Source: Pseudarthrobacter raffinosi
Lineage (GTDB): Bacteria; Actinomycetota; Actinomycetes; Actinomycetales; Micrococcaceae
Assembly (NCBI RefSeq): GCF_023913735.1
Contig: NZ_JAMXBH010000005.1
Coordinates: 1 to 64,000 of the forward strand
DNA length: 64,000 bases
Reading direction: 5' to 3'
Shown here: positions 1 to 9,849 of the stretch, in pieces
Layout: each line of letters starts with the position of its first letter
Numbering within the stretch: the first letter of the stretch is position 1
Notes under the pieces: model-generated
Told to the model about the DNA's origin: nothing
The model's database searches: none
Seen by the model: the letters and a program-made list of their open reading frames with translations, nothing else
Translations under genes and position numbers: made by a program

Positions 1-169
1 TCTAAAAGTTTCTTTCCTTAGACAGTCAGAAACCTATAGACGGAAAGCGGCGTGCGTCCGTTAAGGCGCGCTCAAAACGCCCACGGAAGAGTCAGGAGAG
101 CCCCTTTGGATGGTAGATATTATCTGAAGACTTCGGCGGTGGCCGAGAGCACTAGCGTCTGTTTGGGGG

Positions 170-3100
170 ATGGAACCAATGGTGGTTCAAGATTCATGGG
201 CTGGAACGACGTCGTCGCTCAGCCAGTTTGTAGCTGCAGAAACCGCGAGTGCGCTGAATGCTTACCGGGCTCGCCCTGATCTTGTCCGCGAGCACAGCAA
301 TATCGAGGCGGCCATCTCCCAGGGCGGCTACGGCCGCAAGCAGCTTAACGAACTCGTTCAAAACGCAGCCGACGCCATCAAGGAACCAGGCGGCCGCATC
401 CGCGTTGTCCTAGCGGAAGACGCCCTCTACTGCGCAAACGAAGGTCAGCCCTTCACCGAGGCAGGCTTCAGGACACTAATGTTGTCCCACTCGTCCGAGA
501 AACGAGACGACGAGATCGGCCGGTTTGGCCTTGGGTTCAAATCGGTTATTCAGGTAACTGCGGAACCCCGCATCTTCAGCCGAAGCGGCTCGGTCTCGTG
601 GAGCCAAGATCAAAGCCGAAATCTTCTGGAAGACCTGTACCCGGGCCTGACCACCTATCCCATTCTTCGCTTGGCCACTCCTGTGGACCCCGACATCGAA
701 GCCGCCAAGGACGCCATTCTCTCGGAGCTTTTCGAATGGGCCACCACGGTGGTCAAACTGCCCTTGAGTGGCAGCGTCACCTGGCTTTCAGACGAGATGA
801 AGAAGTTTCCCGAGGAGTTCCTCCTCTTCTCGGACAAGATTGGTTCCCTTGAGTTTGAGGACCGGGCCCAAGGCTCTTCCTGGACGTGGACAGCAGCGCG
901 GGACGGCAGCCGCGTCAGCCTTTATGACGGAGCCAGCAGCAGCGAATGGCTCATATTCAAACAGAAGCACGAAGTCAGCGCTCAAGCTGCAGTCGAAGCA
1001 GGAAGCATCGTCGCGCGGCAAAATGTCGACGTGACTTGGGCTGTGCCGTTGACAGGCAACCAGCGGCGCAAAATGGGTCGCTTCTGGAACTACTTCCCGA
1101 CTCAGCACGAGACTTCGCTTCGCGGCATCGTTAACGCGGCCTTCAAAATGAACGAAGACCGGCACAGCATGCTGGAGACCCTCTACAACCGGGAAATTCT
1201 CACCCGTACGCTTCCTCGTATGGTGGCCAGCGCCCTGAACGATCTCAGAACCCCCGAGGATCCGGCACTGTTTCTCGACATTCTGCCGTCGCGTGACAAG
1301 GAGTCAAGTTCGTGGGCCGACTCCGTGATCAACAAACCCATTTTTGAGATTCTGCCGTTCGCACCGTGTCTGCCGGACAGATCAGGCGTACTCAGGCTCC
1401 CCAGTGAAATCAAAGTACAACCTGCACTTGAAGAAGCCACTCGACTCATCGCTCTGTGGGACACATGGGTGCCAGCCGACCGGCACTGGCTACACTCGTC
1501 GGCCTTGCGGCGGGAATCACAGGTAATACGCATATTGAAGGAAGCGAACTTCAAGCGCGCGTCCATTGAGGACTGGCTGGAAGAAGTTGTCGCAGGTGGA
1601 GAGCTCCAGGATTACGAAAACGCACTGCAAATCGCAGCGATGATCGACAAGTCCTACACAGACTACCGGCTCGCAATGCGACGAAGCCGGATTGTGCTCA
1701 TGTCAGATGGCAGCGTCCAACCGCCAATCACCTCAAGGGTCTTTCTGCCCATGAAGGCTGACGACGAGTCAGCCAATGTTGTGTCTTACGAGCTCATGCA
1801 TCATGGAAATGCGAATGCTTACCTTCGCGCCCTCGACCTCCACGCGCAAGACGGCAGGGGTATCGTCAATCGCGTCGCGAGCGACGTCGCCGGAGACTAT
1901 CGAGATCCGGAGCTGGCCGGATCTCTTTGGAGATTAACCCGGTCGCTGTCCGTCCCGGAAAGTCTCTCCATACTTAGTGAGAGGACAGAACCGACAAAAA
2001 TTCTTGTTCGCTGTCGCGATCACATGTGGCGCACGCTCGGTGATGTCTGGCTGCCGGGTAGCTTGATTCCCCAAACCAACATCGGGGATGAGCACCTCCT
2101 TGTAGACGATCAGTTCCATGCCCACGACCTCGCCCTGCTGAGAAATCTTGGGGCACGAACGTCACTTGAAGACGCGAAGATGGTCCGCGCCGGGGGCACC
2201 TACCTTTTGTGGAAAGGGCAGGAGGCAAACCGCTTTTCAGATGAGTCTCGGAACGGACCGGTCCGTCTTTCCGAAGCCGGGATCCGCTTTAGCCAGGCAT
2301 TGACTACAGACGGCCTGAATCTGTTGGCGGATGCGTCTGCAGCTACCCGCGCAAAGGTTACTCGAACCATTTTGGGCCGGCCGCAGTACCCGACAAAAGT
2401 TGAGTTCAGCAGCGGCTTCCGGACCAGTGAAACCATCGACGGGCCAGATCTTTGGTGGGTGAAAAACCACGGCGCTTTTGAGACCCCTCTCGGCTTAGTA
2501 GACACCAAGCACTGCTTGGGCAATATCGATGGGATTCCCACAGACTACTTGCCATTTCCTGGAGATGAAGAAGCTAAGGCGTTAGGACTTCCCACCGATA
2601 CACGCAAGGTCCAGTGGAGCTTTGTCCTCTCTTTGGCAGAGCAGCGTCTGCCCATTCTTCAGTTGCATGAACTTTATGGGGCGCTAGCAGTCCTCGACGT
2701 GCGTCCACCGAAGGAGCTCCTTACCCCTCTCAGCGGAGGCCGAAACACACGCTACCTGACGTCGGATGTAATCTTGGCTACGGAACTCGATTCCCGGAAT
2801 TACCTCGTTGATACAGCGGACGTGCCCGTCATATATACCGGTCATCCAGATTTGGACGAAGCTCTAGCCGAGAACTGGGGGCTCAAGCCGGTCACGGTCG
2901 AATTCCATACCTCAGCCCGTGCAACGCCTATAGATGGGGCGGCACCCGAAAGTATCAAGCTGAAGTTTCCGTTCCTTAAACGCACAGCCAGTGAAGTTGC
3001 CGTCCAGACCCTATGCGTTCCCTGCACTTCCGTAGATGAAGTGCGCACAAACAGCTTCGACTCGCGTTCGGAAGCTACGCCCAAAGCGTCTTACCTTCAG

Positions 3101-4828
3101 GATGGTGTCCTCTACTACCGGGCCCCGCAGGGCGACCAGGCGTTGCTCACAACCATTCTCGGTGCCTTCGGCAGTAAACGCGCGTCAGGGCAGGTTATGC
3201 AGGCAATGCGACAGCTCAAAAAGGACGACGAAGCCCAAGCTCGAATTGGACGAGTCAACAAGCAAAAGACGGATGCCGGCAAGATCGCCGAACTTGTTGG
3301 TCGTGACACCCTTCGAAAGCTAATTCCAGACGCGGTCATGAAGATGCTGGATGCCCGTGAACTTGAGCTCACCGACGAACGCCTGTTCGAGATCGTAAGC
3401 AATTTGCATGGCAGCAGCCTCCTCAAAGTGCTCAAGCCGGCACTTTCCGAGGCTGGCATCGAAGCACCAGAGCAGTTCCGTGGCGGCCGTACAGCCCAGG
3501 AGTTCGTGAGGGAACTCGGGTTTTCCCCCGCAATGGCCGGTGAATCCATCAAGAAGAAACCGGAGCGCGAGGAGTTCGTTGGACCGGTGGGTTTGAACCC
3601 TCTTCACCAATACCAGGAAACAACCAGTAAGAAGATCGTTGACCTCCTTGCCGGGGACACCAAGCACAGCCGCGGTCTGGTGCAGTTGCCCACGGGCGCT
3701 GGCAAGACTCGCGTAGCAGTTGAATCGGTGATCCGGGATATCAGAGTCACGCCACAGGAGGAACACCGCCTGGTCGTCTGGATAGCTCAATCCGAAGAAC
3801 TCTGCGAGCAGGCCATCGAAACGTGGACCTACGTCTGGCAAGCGGCAGGAGTTCCTGGCGAGCGGATGGCGGTGAGCCGGCTGTGGGGTGGCAACAGCGC
3901 CGTCCGAGAGGAAACCAAACTTCACCTAGTCGTTGCAACCATTCAAACGCTCGCCAGCATCCAACAGACCCGTCGGTCCATGTACGAATGGATGTCTAAC
4001 CCCGATCTTGTCATCATTGATGAAGCCCACGGGGCGACCGCAACGTCTTACACCCCCGTTCTTTCCTGGTTCGGCCGCTCATTCACCGAAAAGTCCCGCT
4101 CACTGCTTGGTCTTTCGGCCACGCCGTATCGGGGCACGAACGAGAAGGAGACTGAGCGACTTGTTGCCCGATTCGGACGTAATCTCATCGAGCCGGATGA
4201 GTTCAGCGCGGAAAACGCCCACGAGTATCTCCAGGGCATGGGCGTTCTGGCCCAGGTCAAGCATCGCGAGCTGAAGGGTATTGAGCTCAAGCTGAAAGAT
4301 ATGCGCTCGGCCACGGACGAGGACTCCCAAAGTGCAATGCTTGAGGCGCGGATCGACCTGCAGCACGTAGCGGACAGCACGCAGCGCAATGAAGCGATCC
4401 TTGACCATATCAAGGCATCCGAGACGAAGGGGCCGACTCTGGTCTTCGCCGCTTCAGTGGAACACGCCGAGGCACTCGCAGCTGTCCTGTCCGTTGAGGG
4501 CATTCCGGCGGCGGCCATCTCGGGAAAAACAGACTTGGGCCACCGACGTTCCATAATCGAAGATTTCCGCAACGGAAAGATCCGCGTACTGACCAACTTC
4601 GATGTGCTTACGCAGGGCTTCGACGCACCCAAGGTCGACGCGGTATACGTCTGCCGGCCTACGTTCTCGCCGAATAAATACATCCAGATGATCGGCCGCG
4701 GGCTCCGCGGACCGCTCAACGGGGGAAGCCAAGAGGTCCTGATCGTCAACGTCAAGGACAATTTGGACCAGTACGGCGACAAACTGGCGTTCACCCAGCT
4801 CGACCACCTGTGGAAAGACGGTTCGTAG
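170..4828 (+). CDS. GHKL/sacsin-like ATPase fused to SF2 DEAH helicase
   Basis: First gene of the forward defence operon, about 1550 residues. The N-terminus is an Hsp90/sacsin-type ATP-binding fold: NELVQNAADAI (about 60-70, N box), CANEGQPF (88-95, in place of the usual DNGxG) and GRFGLGFKSV (117-126). Roughly 1000 residues without recognised motifs follow. A complete SF2 helicase closes the protein: PTGAGKT (1174-1180), DEAH (1284-1287), SAT (1316-1318) and QMIGRGLRG (about 1506-1514). The likely role is ATP-dependent sensing coupled to nucleic-acid translocation in defence; this is inferred from the domains and neighbours. The start is ambiguous: ATG 170 is only a few bases from the GGGGGA stretch, whereas ATG 179 is better spaced. 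The stop overlaps the next gene. Sacsin-like ATPase proteins and helicases are each known in defence islands; I cannot name an established system containing exactly this fusion. Confidence 0.88.
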   Translation: MEPMVVQDSWAGTTSSLSQFVAAETASALNAYRARPDLVREHSNIEAAISQGGYGRKQLNELVQNAADAIKEPGGRIRVVLAEDALYCANEGQPFTEAGFRTLMLSHSSEKRDDEIGRFGLGFKSVIQVTAEPRIFSRSGSVSWSQDQSRNLLEDLYPGLTTYPILRLATPVDPDIEAAKDAILSELFEWATTVVKLPLSGSVTWLSDEMKKFPEEFLLFSDKIGSLEFEDRAQGSSWTWTAARDGSRVSLYDGASSSEWLIFKQKHEVSAQAAVEAGSIVARQNVDVTWAVPLTGNQRRKMGRFWNYFPTQHETSLRGIVNAAFKMNEDRHSMLETLYNREILTRTLPRMVASALNDLRTPEDPALFLDILPSRDKESSSWADSVINKPIFEILPFAPCLPDRSGVLRLPSEIKVQPALEEATRLIALWDTWVPADRHWLHSSALRRESQVIRILKEANFKRASIEDWLEEVVAGGELQDYENALQIAAMIDKSYTDYRLAMRRSRIVLMSDGSVQPPITSRVFLPMKADDESANVVSYELMHHGNANAYLRALDLHAQDGRGIVNRVASDVAGDYRDPELAGSLWRLTRSLSVPESLSILSERTEPTKILVRCRDHMWRTLGDVWLPGSLIPQTNIGDEHLLVDDQFHAHDLALLRNLGARTSLEDAKMVRAGGTYLLWKGQEANRFSDESRNGPVRLSEAGIRFSQALTTDGLNLLADASAATRAKVTRTILGRPQYPTKVEFSSGFRTSETIDGPDLWWVKNHGAFETPLGLVDTKHCLGNIDGIPTDYLPFPGDEEAKALGLPTDTRKVQWSFVLSLAEQRLPILQLHELYGALAVLDVRPPKELLTPLSGGRNTRYLTSDVILATELDSRNYLVDTADVPVIYTGHPDLDEALAENWGLKPVTVEFHTSARATPIDGAAPESIKLKFPFLKRTASEVAVQTLCVPCTSVDEVRTNSFDSRSEATPKASYLQDGVLYYRAPQGDQALLTTILGAFGSKRASGQVMQAMRQLKKDDEAQARIGRVNKQKTDAGKIAELVGRDTLRKLIPDAVMKMLDARELELTDERLFEIVSNLHGSSLLKVLKPALSEAGIEAPEQFRGGRTAQEFVRELGFSPAMAGESIKKKPEREEFVGPVGLNPLHQYQETTSKKIVDLLAGDTKHSRGLVQLPTGAGKTRVAVESVIRDIRVTPQEEHRLVVWIAQSEELCEQAIETWTYVWQAAGVPGERMAVSRLWGGNSAVREETKLHLVVATIQTLASIQQTRRSMYEWMSNPDLVIIDEAHGATATSYTPVLSWFGRSFTEKSRSLLGLSATPYRGTNEKETERLVARFGRNLIEPDEFSAENAHEYLQGMGVLAQVKHRELKGIELKLKDMRSATDEDSQSAMLEARIDLQHVADSTQRNEAILDHIKASETKGPTLVFAASVEHAEALAAVLSVEGIPAAAISGKTDLGHRRSIIEDFRNGKIRVLTNFDVLTQGFDAPKVDAVYVCRPTFSPNKYIQMIGRGLRGPLNGGSQEVLIVNVKDNLDQYGDKLAFTQLDHLWKDGS

Positions 4829-6636
4829 TGCTCGCCGAGATTGAACTGGACGAAAGTCAGCGAGACGTGGCGGAAGCCGAGCCGGATGCGAGGATGTTCG
4901 TCACGGCTGCTGCCGGACAAGGAAAGACCGAGGTCTTGCTGGCTCGTGTGAAGACCCTCGTGGAGGATGGCCTGAATCCTGCCGACGAAATCCTCGTCCT
5001 GAGCTTTTCCCGCGCTGCCATCGAGGCAGTCAGGAAACGGGCCCGGATCCATGACCTCGACGGCCTTCAAATCCGCACTTTCGACTCCTTTGCGGCCCAG
5101 ATTCTGATCGACATGGACGTGGAGACTCTGGGCGACAGCTTCGATGACCGGATTCGAAAGGCCACCAAGTACATCGCGGGCGAGGAAACCCCCGACCGAA
5201 TCACGTACCTGAAGCATGTGCTGGTGGACGAAGCTCAGGACCTCGTAGGAGACCGCGCGGAGCTAGTCTTGGCGTTGCTCTCCGCTCTCGGCGACGACCT
5301 TGGTTTCACGGTGCTCGGCGATCCTTTGCAAGGTATTTACGACTTCCAGCTCGATGAATCCGAGTCCAAACTCACATCGGCAGAGCTTATCGAGACCCTT
5401 GTCAACGTGTTTGGGGCGGAGCACCAAACACTGAAGAAGCACTATCGGGCTATAACGGAGCGCACGCGCGACCTCATCTCCGTTGGCGACGAGATCCGCA
5501 GCCTGGGAGCACTCGACGATCCAGCGTGCGAGGCCGCACACGGCCTCCTCGACGACTTCCGCAGGGAGGTTTCCAGCACCTCCGTGCTTAATGAGTCCGG
5601 GGCGCTCAGCCCGAATGAAGGCGACACGACGGCCCTACTTTGTTCGACTAATTACGAAGTCCTCGTTGCAAGCGAGCTCCTTTGGGAAAGCGGTTATCCG
5701 CACCTGATCCGGCGCAGGGCACAGGAGATGAGTGTCGCCCCCTGGGTGCACCAGGTTTTCAAGGATCTGGAAGACAGGACCTACGGCTCAAGCGAGATCA
5801 AGGTTAGGCTGCATGCGCTCTACGGCGATGATGCGAGCGATCGCTGGCTTGCGCTGAAGACCGCGGAAGGAAATTTCACGGCCTATGACTCACTGAACGT
5901 GCCCCAGCTCAGCCAGCGGCTCCGCAGCCGGTCCGTCCCCCTGACGCTGACCGTGGATGATGCATCGCCGCTAGTAATCTCGACAGTCCACCGGGCGAAG
6001 GGACTTGAGTTCACGAATGTCCTGTACCTCCAGCCGCCATCGGGTGCGCCAGCGGCAAAAATAAACGCGGACACGCTGAAGCAGAAATACGTGGCTTTGA
6101 GCCGTGCCCGCGAAGAGGTCATATCCACCAAGCTTCCAAAGAATCTACTCAAACGAATGGAATCAGTAAACGGGCGCTGGCTGGAGAAGGCGTACGGAAA
6201 AAACGGACCGTACACGGACCGCATGGAATTCACGAATTCGGACATCGACGACGTGTCCCCCTACTACCCGGTAACCGGAGACGCCCAAGGGGTACAGAAC
6301 AACCTCGTCCTCGATGACCTTCTGGGCGAGATAGTGTCCGGAACCCTCCAGGGAGACGAACCTGGCCCCGGCGAGGTCCCGCGGTACGTTCTCACCACCG
6401 GCGATGGAAGGCTGCTAGGTCGAACGAGTCAGTCGTTCGGATATGACCTCAAAAAATCCTTCGGTTTCAAGTACAGCCGGAACTGGAAATGGCCCGCGGG
6501 CTTCACCGGCGCGCGGGTGACCTCGATTGAATGCGCCACCGGGCACCCGGAAGAAACAAGGCTCTCGGGCCTCGGGGCATCGGGCATGTGGCTCGTGCCC
6601 CGCCTTACCGGTCTTATCCGCCAGATCCGCGACTAG
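4828..6636 (+). CDS. UvrD/Rep-family (SF1) helicase-like protein
   Basis: SF1A-type ATPase of about 602 residues. Numbering from the upstream in-frame GTG at 4810, it shows Walker A AAGQGKT (34-40), Walker B DEAQD (140-144), GDPLQG (170-175), a motif V-like VHRAKGLEF near 395 and YVALSRAREE near 430. These are typical of UvrD/PcrA/Rep proteins that translocate 3'-5' on single-stranded DNA. The C-terminal 130 or so residues have no motif I recognise. The preferred start is GTG 4828, which shares its first base with the preceding TAG (TAGTG) and has GGAAAG about 10 bases upstream, implying translational coupling. GTG 4810 is the longer alternative. The protein is shorter than housekeeping UvrD (about 700+ residues), as expected for a defence-associated helicase. 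Confidence 0.88.
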   Translation: MLAEIELDESQRDVAEAEPDARMFVTAAAGQGKTEVLLARVKTLVEDGLNPADEILVLSFSRAAIEAVRKRARIHDLDGLQIRTFDSFAAQILIDMDVETLGDSFDDRIRKATKYIAGEETPDRITYLKHVLVDEAQDLVGDRAELVLALLSALGDDLGFTVLGDPLQGIYDFQLDESESKLTSAELIETLVNVFGAEHQTLKKHYRAITERTRDLISVGDEIRSLGALDDPACEAAHGLLDDFRREVSSTSVLNESGALSPNEGDTTALLCSTNYEVLVASELLWESGYPHLIRRRAQEMSVAPWVHQVFKDLEDRTYGSSEIKVRLHALYGDDASDRWLALKTAEGNFTAYDSLNVPQLSQRLRSRSVPLTLTVDDASPLVISTVHRAKGLEFTNVLYLQPPSGAPAAKINADTLKQKYVALSRAREEVISTKLPKNLLKRMESVNGRWLEKAYGKNGPYTDRMEFTNSDIDDVSPYYPVTGDAQGVQNNLVLDDLLGEIVSGTLQGDEPGPGEVPRYVLTTGDGRLLGRTSQSFGYDLKKSFGFKYSRNWKWPAGFTGARVTSIECATGHPEETRLSGLGASGMWLVPRLTGLIRQIRD

Positions 6637-6645
6637 GAGAATTCA

Positions 6646-9600
6646 TTGTCAATATTGAACGCCAAATACGCATTTCGACGCGAAATGGTGGACCGCTTGG
6701 TCACCGATTTGTACGGCCCGGTATCTCCGGACGAGCTGATCACCGAGCGGCCCCTCGAACGGTACGTCACCGGTGTGTTGTGGCCCGCGGCCGACGAAAG
6801 CTACGTGGAGGCGCCAGACGAGCCCGAATCCGTGTCCGCTGTGGCCGGTGAAGCCTCAGTCGACAGCCCGGTGGCGAACGCGCGGCTGACCTACCCCAGC
6901 AGCGTAGGCATGACGGTCTCCGTCGACACCCGGTTATCGTCGTCACTTCAGGTTTCACCGGCCGCAGCCCGGTATTCACCCGTGCAAACCGACCGTCAGA
7001 GCGGAAGCAAAAAGCGTGACGTGTATGACTGGCAGAGGCAGGCGGCCGACCTAGGCCCGGTCGACGTTGAGCTGCACTCGCCAGGCCCCCAGCACCATTT
7101 ACTCGACGGGGGCACGCTCGAACTGTATGCATTGGTCCGCCCGGCGGAGGACAACGTTGTGACGGTGACCGTCGTTCTCCGAAACACCCAGCCGAAGCCG
7201 GGCGCTTCCGAGGACAAAGACGTTGCCTGTTGGTTCCAGGCCGGTCTGACCGTCCGCACGGAGCGACCCGCGTTGGTTGATCGTTCCAAGCTTCGCCTGG
7301 ACCTCCCCAGGGACCCGGACCTGGCTTCCTCAGAATTGCTGTACCGAAACCACATGATTTTCGGCGCCGGTCACGGCTGTGCTGTTGAAGTTGAGGACAA
7401 CGACGTCGAGAATCGCCTCTGCCAGCGCGTTGCCACAACGTTTGTCCCCCGGCAAGACGTCCACCGGTCCATGGCAGGAGGATGCAACGCCAACCTGTCA
7501 CTTTCGCTTCTGGGTTCCGCCACTCGGGAAGAGGTTGTTGCTCAACTGACCCAGCTGGCCAAGGACTACTCGTCGTGGATCGATTCCACTTCCGGTTCAA
7601 TGACCGCCGACGGGCCTTCCCACGTCGCAGAGCACCTTCGGGGAGTGGCTACTGACCACATGAATCAGGCCGCTGAAGCGCACGAAAGGATCGCTGCTGG
7701 CATCAGCGTTCTGGCAACCGACGACGATGCCTTCGAGGCGTTTCAGCTGGCCAACAAGGCGATGCACATGCAGCGCTCACGTCAGGACTGGGTCCGCAAG
7801 GGCGCAAAAGACGAGTTTGCCCTTGGCGAACAGGCCTGGCGTCCCTTCCAGATTGCATTCATCCTCATCAACCTGCCATCCGTCACCGGCGATCAGCATC
7901 CTGAACGCGACATTGCCGACTTGTTGTGGTTTCCCACCGGCGGAGGTAAGACCGAGGCATATCTGGGTTTGATCGCGTACCTTCTCCTGCTACGCCGATT
8001 ACGGGACACCACCGTACGCGGCGTTGCCGTGATCATGCGGTACACCTTGCGACTCTTGACGATCCAGCAGTTCGAACGCGCTGCCATGCTCATCTGTTCA
8101 CTCGAATCCGTTCGGCAGCAGAACGAAGGTCGCATCGGCGATGAGCCGTTCGGCATCGGGCTATGGGTCGGTGGTGGCGCGACGCCGAACGACATTGGTA
8201 CGGCCAAGACGAATCTCGCCAAGCTGAGAAGAAATGAAGACGTAGTTGAGGGAAACCCTCGACAGATCGAAGCTTGCCCCTGGTGCGGAACTCGGCTCAC
8301 GGTCGATGACTACCGGATAGTCAAGGTCCCCTTTGAACGCATGATCGTGAGCTGTGCCAACAAGCAGTGCCAGTTCGTGGACGGCCTGCCGGTCCACATC
8401 ATCGACACCGATGTCTACCGGGAGCGGCCCGAGCTCGTGATCGGAACCGTGGACAAGTTTGCTGGCATGTCCTGGAGGGGCGAAGTCTCTACGCTCTTTG
8501 GACGCAACTCGGCATCCGATATTGGCCCCGACCTGATCATTCAGGATGAGCTCCACCTGATCTCCGGGCCGCTGGGCTCGACCGTTGGCCTCTTCGAGAC
8601 CGCAGTCGATCTGGCGGCAAGTGGGATAAATCGCACTGGTGGTTCGGCTCATCGTAAGCCAAAAATCATTGCCTCTACGGCTACCATACGCAGATCAGAG
8701 CAGCAAATTCGTTCCGTCTTCAACCGAGGATCAAGCCTTTTCCCTCCACCCGGGCTCGACCCGGACGACTCATTCTTCGCGGAGAAGGCGCCATCAGATG
8801 AGTACGGCACTCGGCAGTACGTCGGCGTCCTGGCGTCGGGGACAAGCCACGCGACGCTGATGGTACGCACCTACGCCTCGCTGCTCCACTCGGCCGCCGT
8901 CATCGATGCCGCAGAGGAAACGGACCGCGACCCCTACTGGACGCTCGTTGGGTACTTCAATAGCCTGCGGGTCTTGGGCTCAGCACTGCTTCAAGTCCGT
9001 GACGACGTCCGCGCCCGACTCACGCTCTTGGCTAGGCGTGGAGGGACGGAAAAGTCGCGTGAGATAGTGCAGCTCAACGAGCTCACCAGTCGCGTCGAAA
9101 ACCACAAGATCCCCGAAGCGCTGAAATCCCTTGAGAAAAGTCTGATGAGTGGACTCACGCCAGAGGACGTGGTGCTTGCCACCAACATGATCTCCGTTGG
9201 CCTCGATGTGGACCGGCTGGGCCTCATGGCTGTCATGGGCCAGCCTCAATCCAGCGCCGAATATATCCAGGCAACCAGCCGCGTCGGACGGCAGCACCCG
9301 GGTCTGGTCGTGACAATCTTCAACGCCGCCCGGACTCGGGACCGATCGCACTACGAGTCGTTCAACGACTTCCATGGGGCCCTCTACCGCGCTGTGGAAG
9401 CCACCAGCGCCACGCCCTTCGCAGCCCGTTCCCGCGACCGCGGTCTTCACGCCACACTAGTGTCGTCGCTGCGGATGCTCGTCCCGGAACTCCGAGTGGT
9501 GGCTGGCCCGGTACGTGTTGAGTCCCATGTGGTCGATCAGATCATGTCCCTAATCGGGGACAGGGTGGAAGCCATCGATCCGGAGGAAGCCGAGGCAACG

Positions 9601-9849
9601 CGCGAAGAGCTAGAGCGGCTCCTGAACATCTGGCGGAAGGCTGCTCTTGCCGACGCTGACCTGCCGTATCAGGCAACGAAAAAATCCCCGCAAGCACTAC
9701 TTATCGATTCAAGCAAGGCCCTCGAGGACCCTGACTTCGTCTACAGTACGAGCACCATCCCATGGCCCACGCCGCGGAGCATGCGCGATGTAGATGCCGA
9801 AACGACCCTCCGCCCGGCCCCCCTAAGGAAGGACGCCTCCCTTGGCTAA
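6646..9849 (+). CDS. drmA: DrmA-like DISARM helicase
   Basis: Helicase of 1067 residues with the characteristic DrmA arrangement. Walker A is PTGGGKT (430-436). A DEAH-equivalent box, DELHLISGP, starts at 634. A zinc-binding insertion has CPWC (544-547) and C570/C575 between the two motifs. Motif VI is QATSRVGR (875-882). DrmA together with DrmB forms the conserved DISARM core, and the family is known to act against incoming phage DNA. The start is TTG 6646, supported by AGGAG immediately upstream and by a 9-base gap after the UvrD-like gene. The next gene begins inside this one (8-base overlap). The assignment to the DrmA family is by motif recognition, without a database search. Confidence 0.85.
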   Translation: MSILNAKYAFRREMVDRLVTDLYGPVSPDELITERPLERYVTGVLWPAADESYVEAPDEPESVSAVAGEASVDSPVANARLTYPSSVGMTVSVDTRLSSSLQVSPAAARYSPVQTDRQSGSKKRDVYDWQRQAADLGPVDVELHSPGPQHHLLDGGTLELYALVRPAEDNVVTVTVVLRNTQPKPGASEDKDVACWFQAGLTVRTERPALVDRSKLRLDLPRDPDLASSELLYRNHMIFGAGHGCAVEVEDNDVENRLCQRVATTFVPRQDVHRSMAGGCNANLSLSLLGSATREEVVAQLTQLAKDYSSWIDSTSGSMTADGPSHVAEHLRGVATDHMNQAAEAHERIAAGISVLATDDDAFEAFQLANKAMHMQRSRQDWVRKGAKDEFALGEQAWRPFQIAFILINLPSVTGDQHPERDIADLLWFPTGGGKTEAYLGLIAYLLLLRRLRDTTVRGVAVIMRYTLRLLTIQQFERAAMLICSLESVRQQNEGRIGDEPFGIGLWVGGGATPNDIGTAKTNLAKLRRNEDVVEGNPRQIEACPWCGTRLTVDDYRIVKVPFERMIVSCANKQCQFVDGLPVHIIDTDVYRERPELVIGTVDKFAGMSWRGEVSTLFGRNSASDIGPDLIIQDELHLISGPLGSTVGLFETAVDLAASGINRTGGSAHRKPKIIASTATIRRSEQQIRSVFNRGSSLFPPPGLDPDDSFFAEKAPSDEYGTRQYVGVLASGTSHATLMVRTYASLLHSAAVIDAAEETDRDPYWTLVGYFNSLRVLGSALLQVRDDVRARLTLLARRGGTEKSREIVQLNELTSRVENHKIPEALKSLEKSLMSGLTPEDVVLATNMISVGLDVDRLGLMAVMGQPQSSAEYIQATSRVGRQHPGLVVTIFNAARTRDRSHYESFNDFHGALYRAVEATSATPFAARSRDRGLHATLVSSLRMLVPELRVVAGPVRVESHVVDQIMSLIGDRVEAIDPEEAEATREELERLLNIWRKAALADADLPYQATKKSPQALLIDSSKALEDPDFVYSTSTIPWPTPRSMRDVDAETTLRPAPLRKDASLG

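Noticed and set aside
4048..5217. 389-codon reverse frame across the junction of the first two genes
   Set aside because: It spans two well-supported forward genes and has no recognisable motif.
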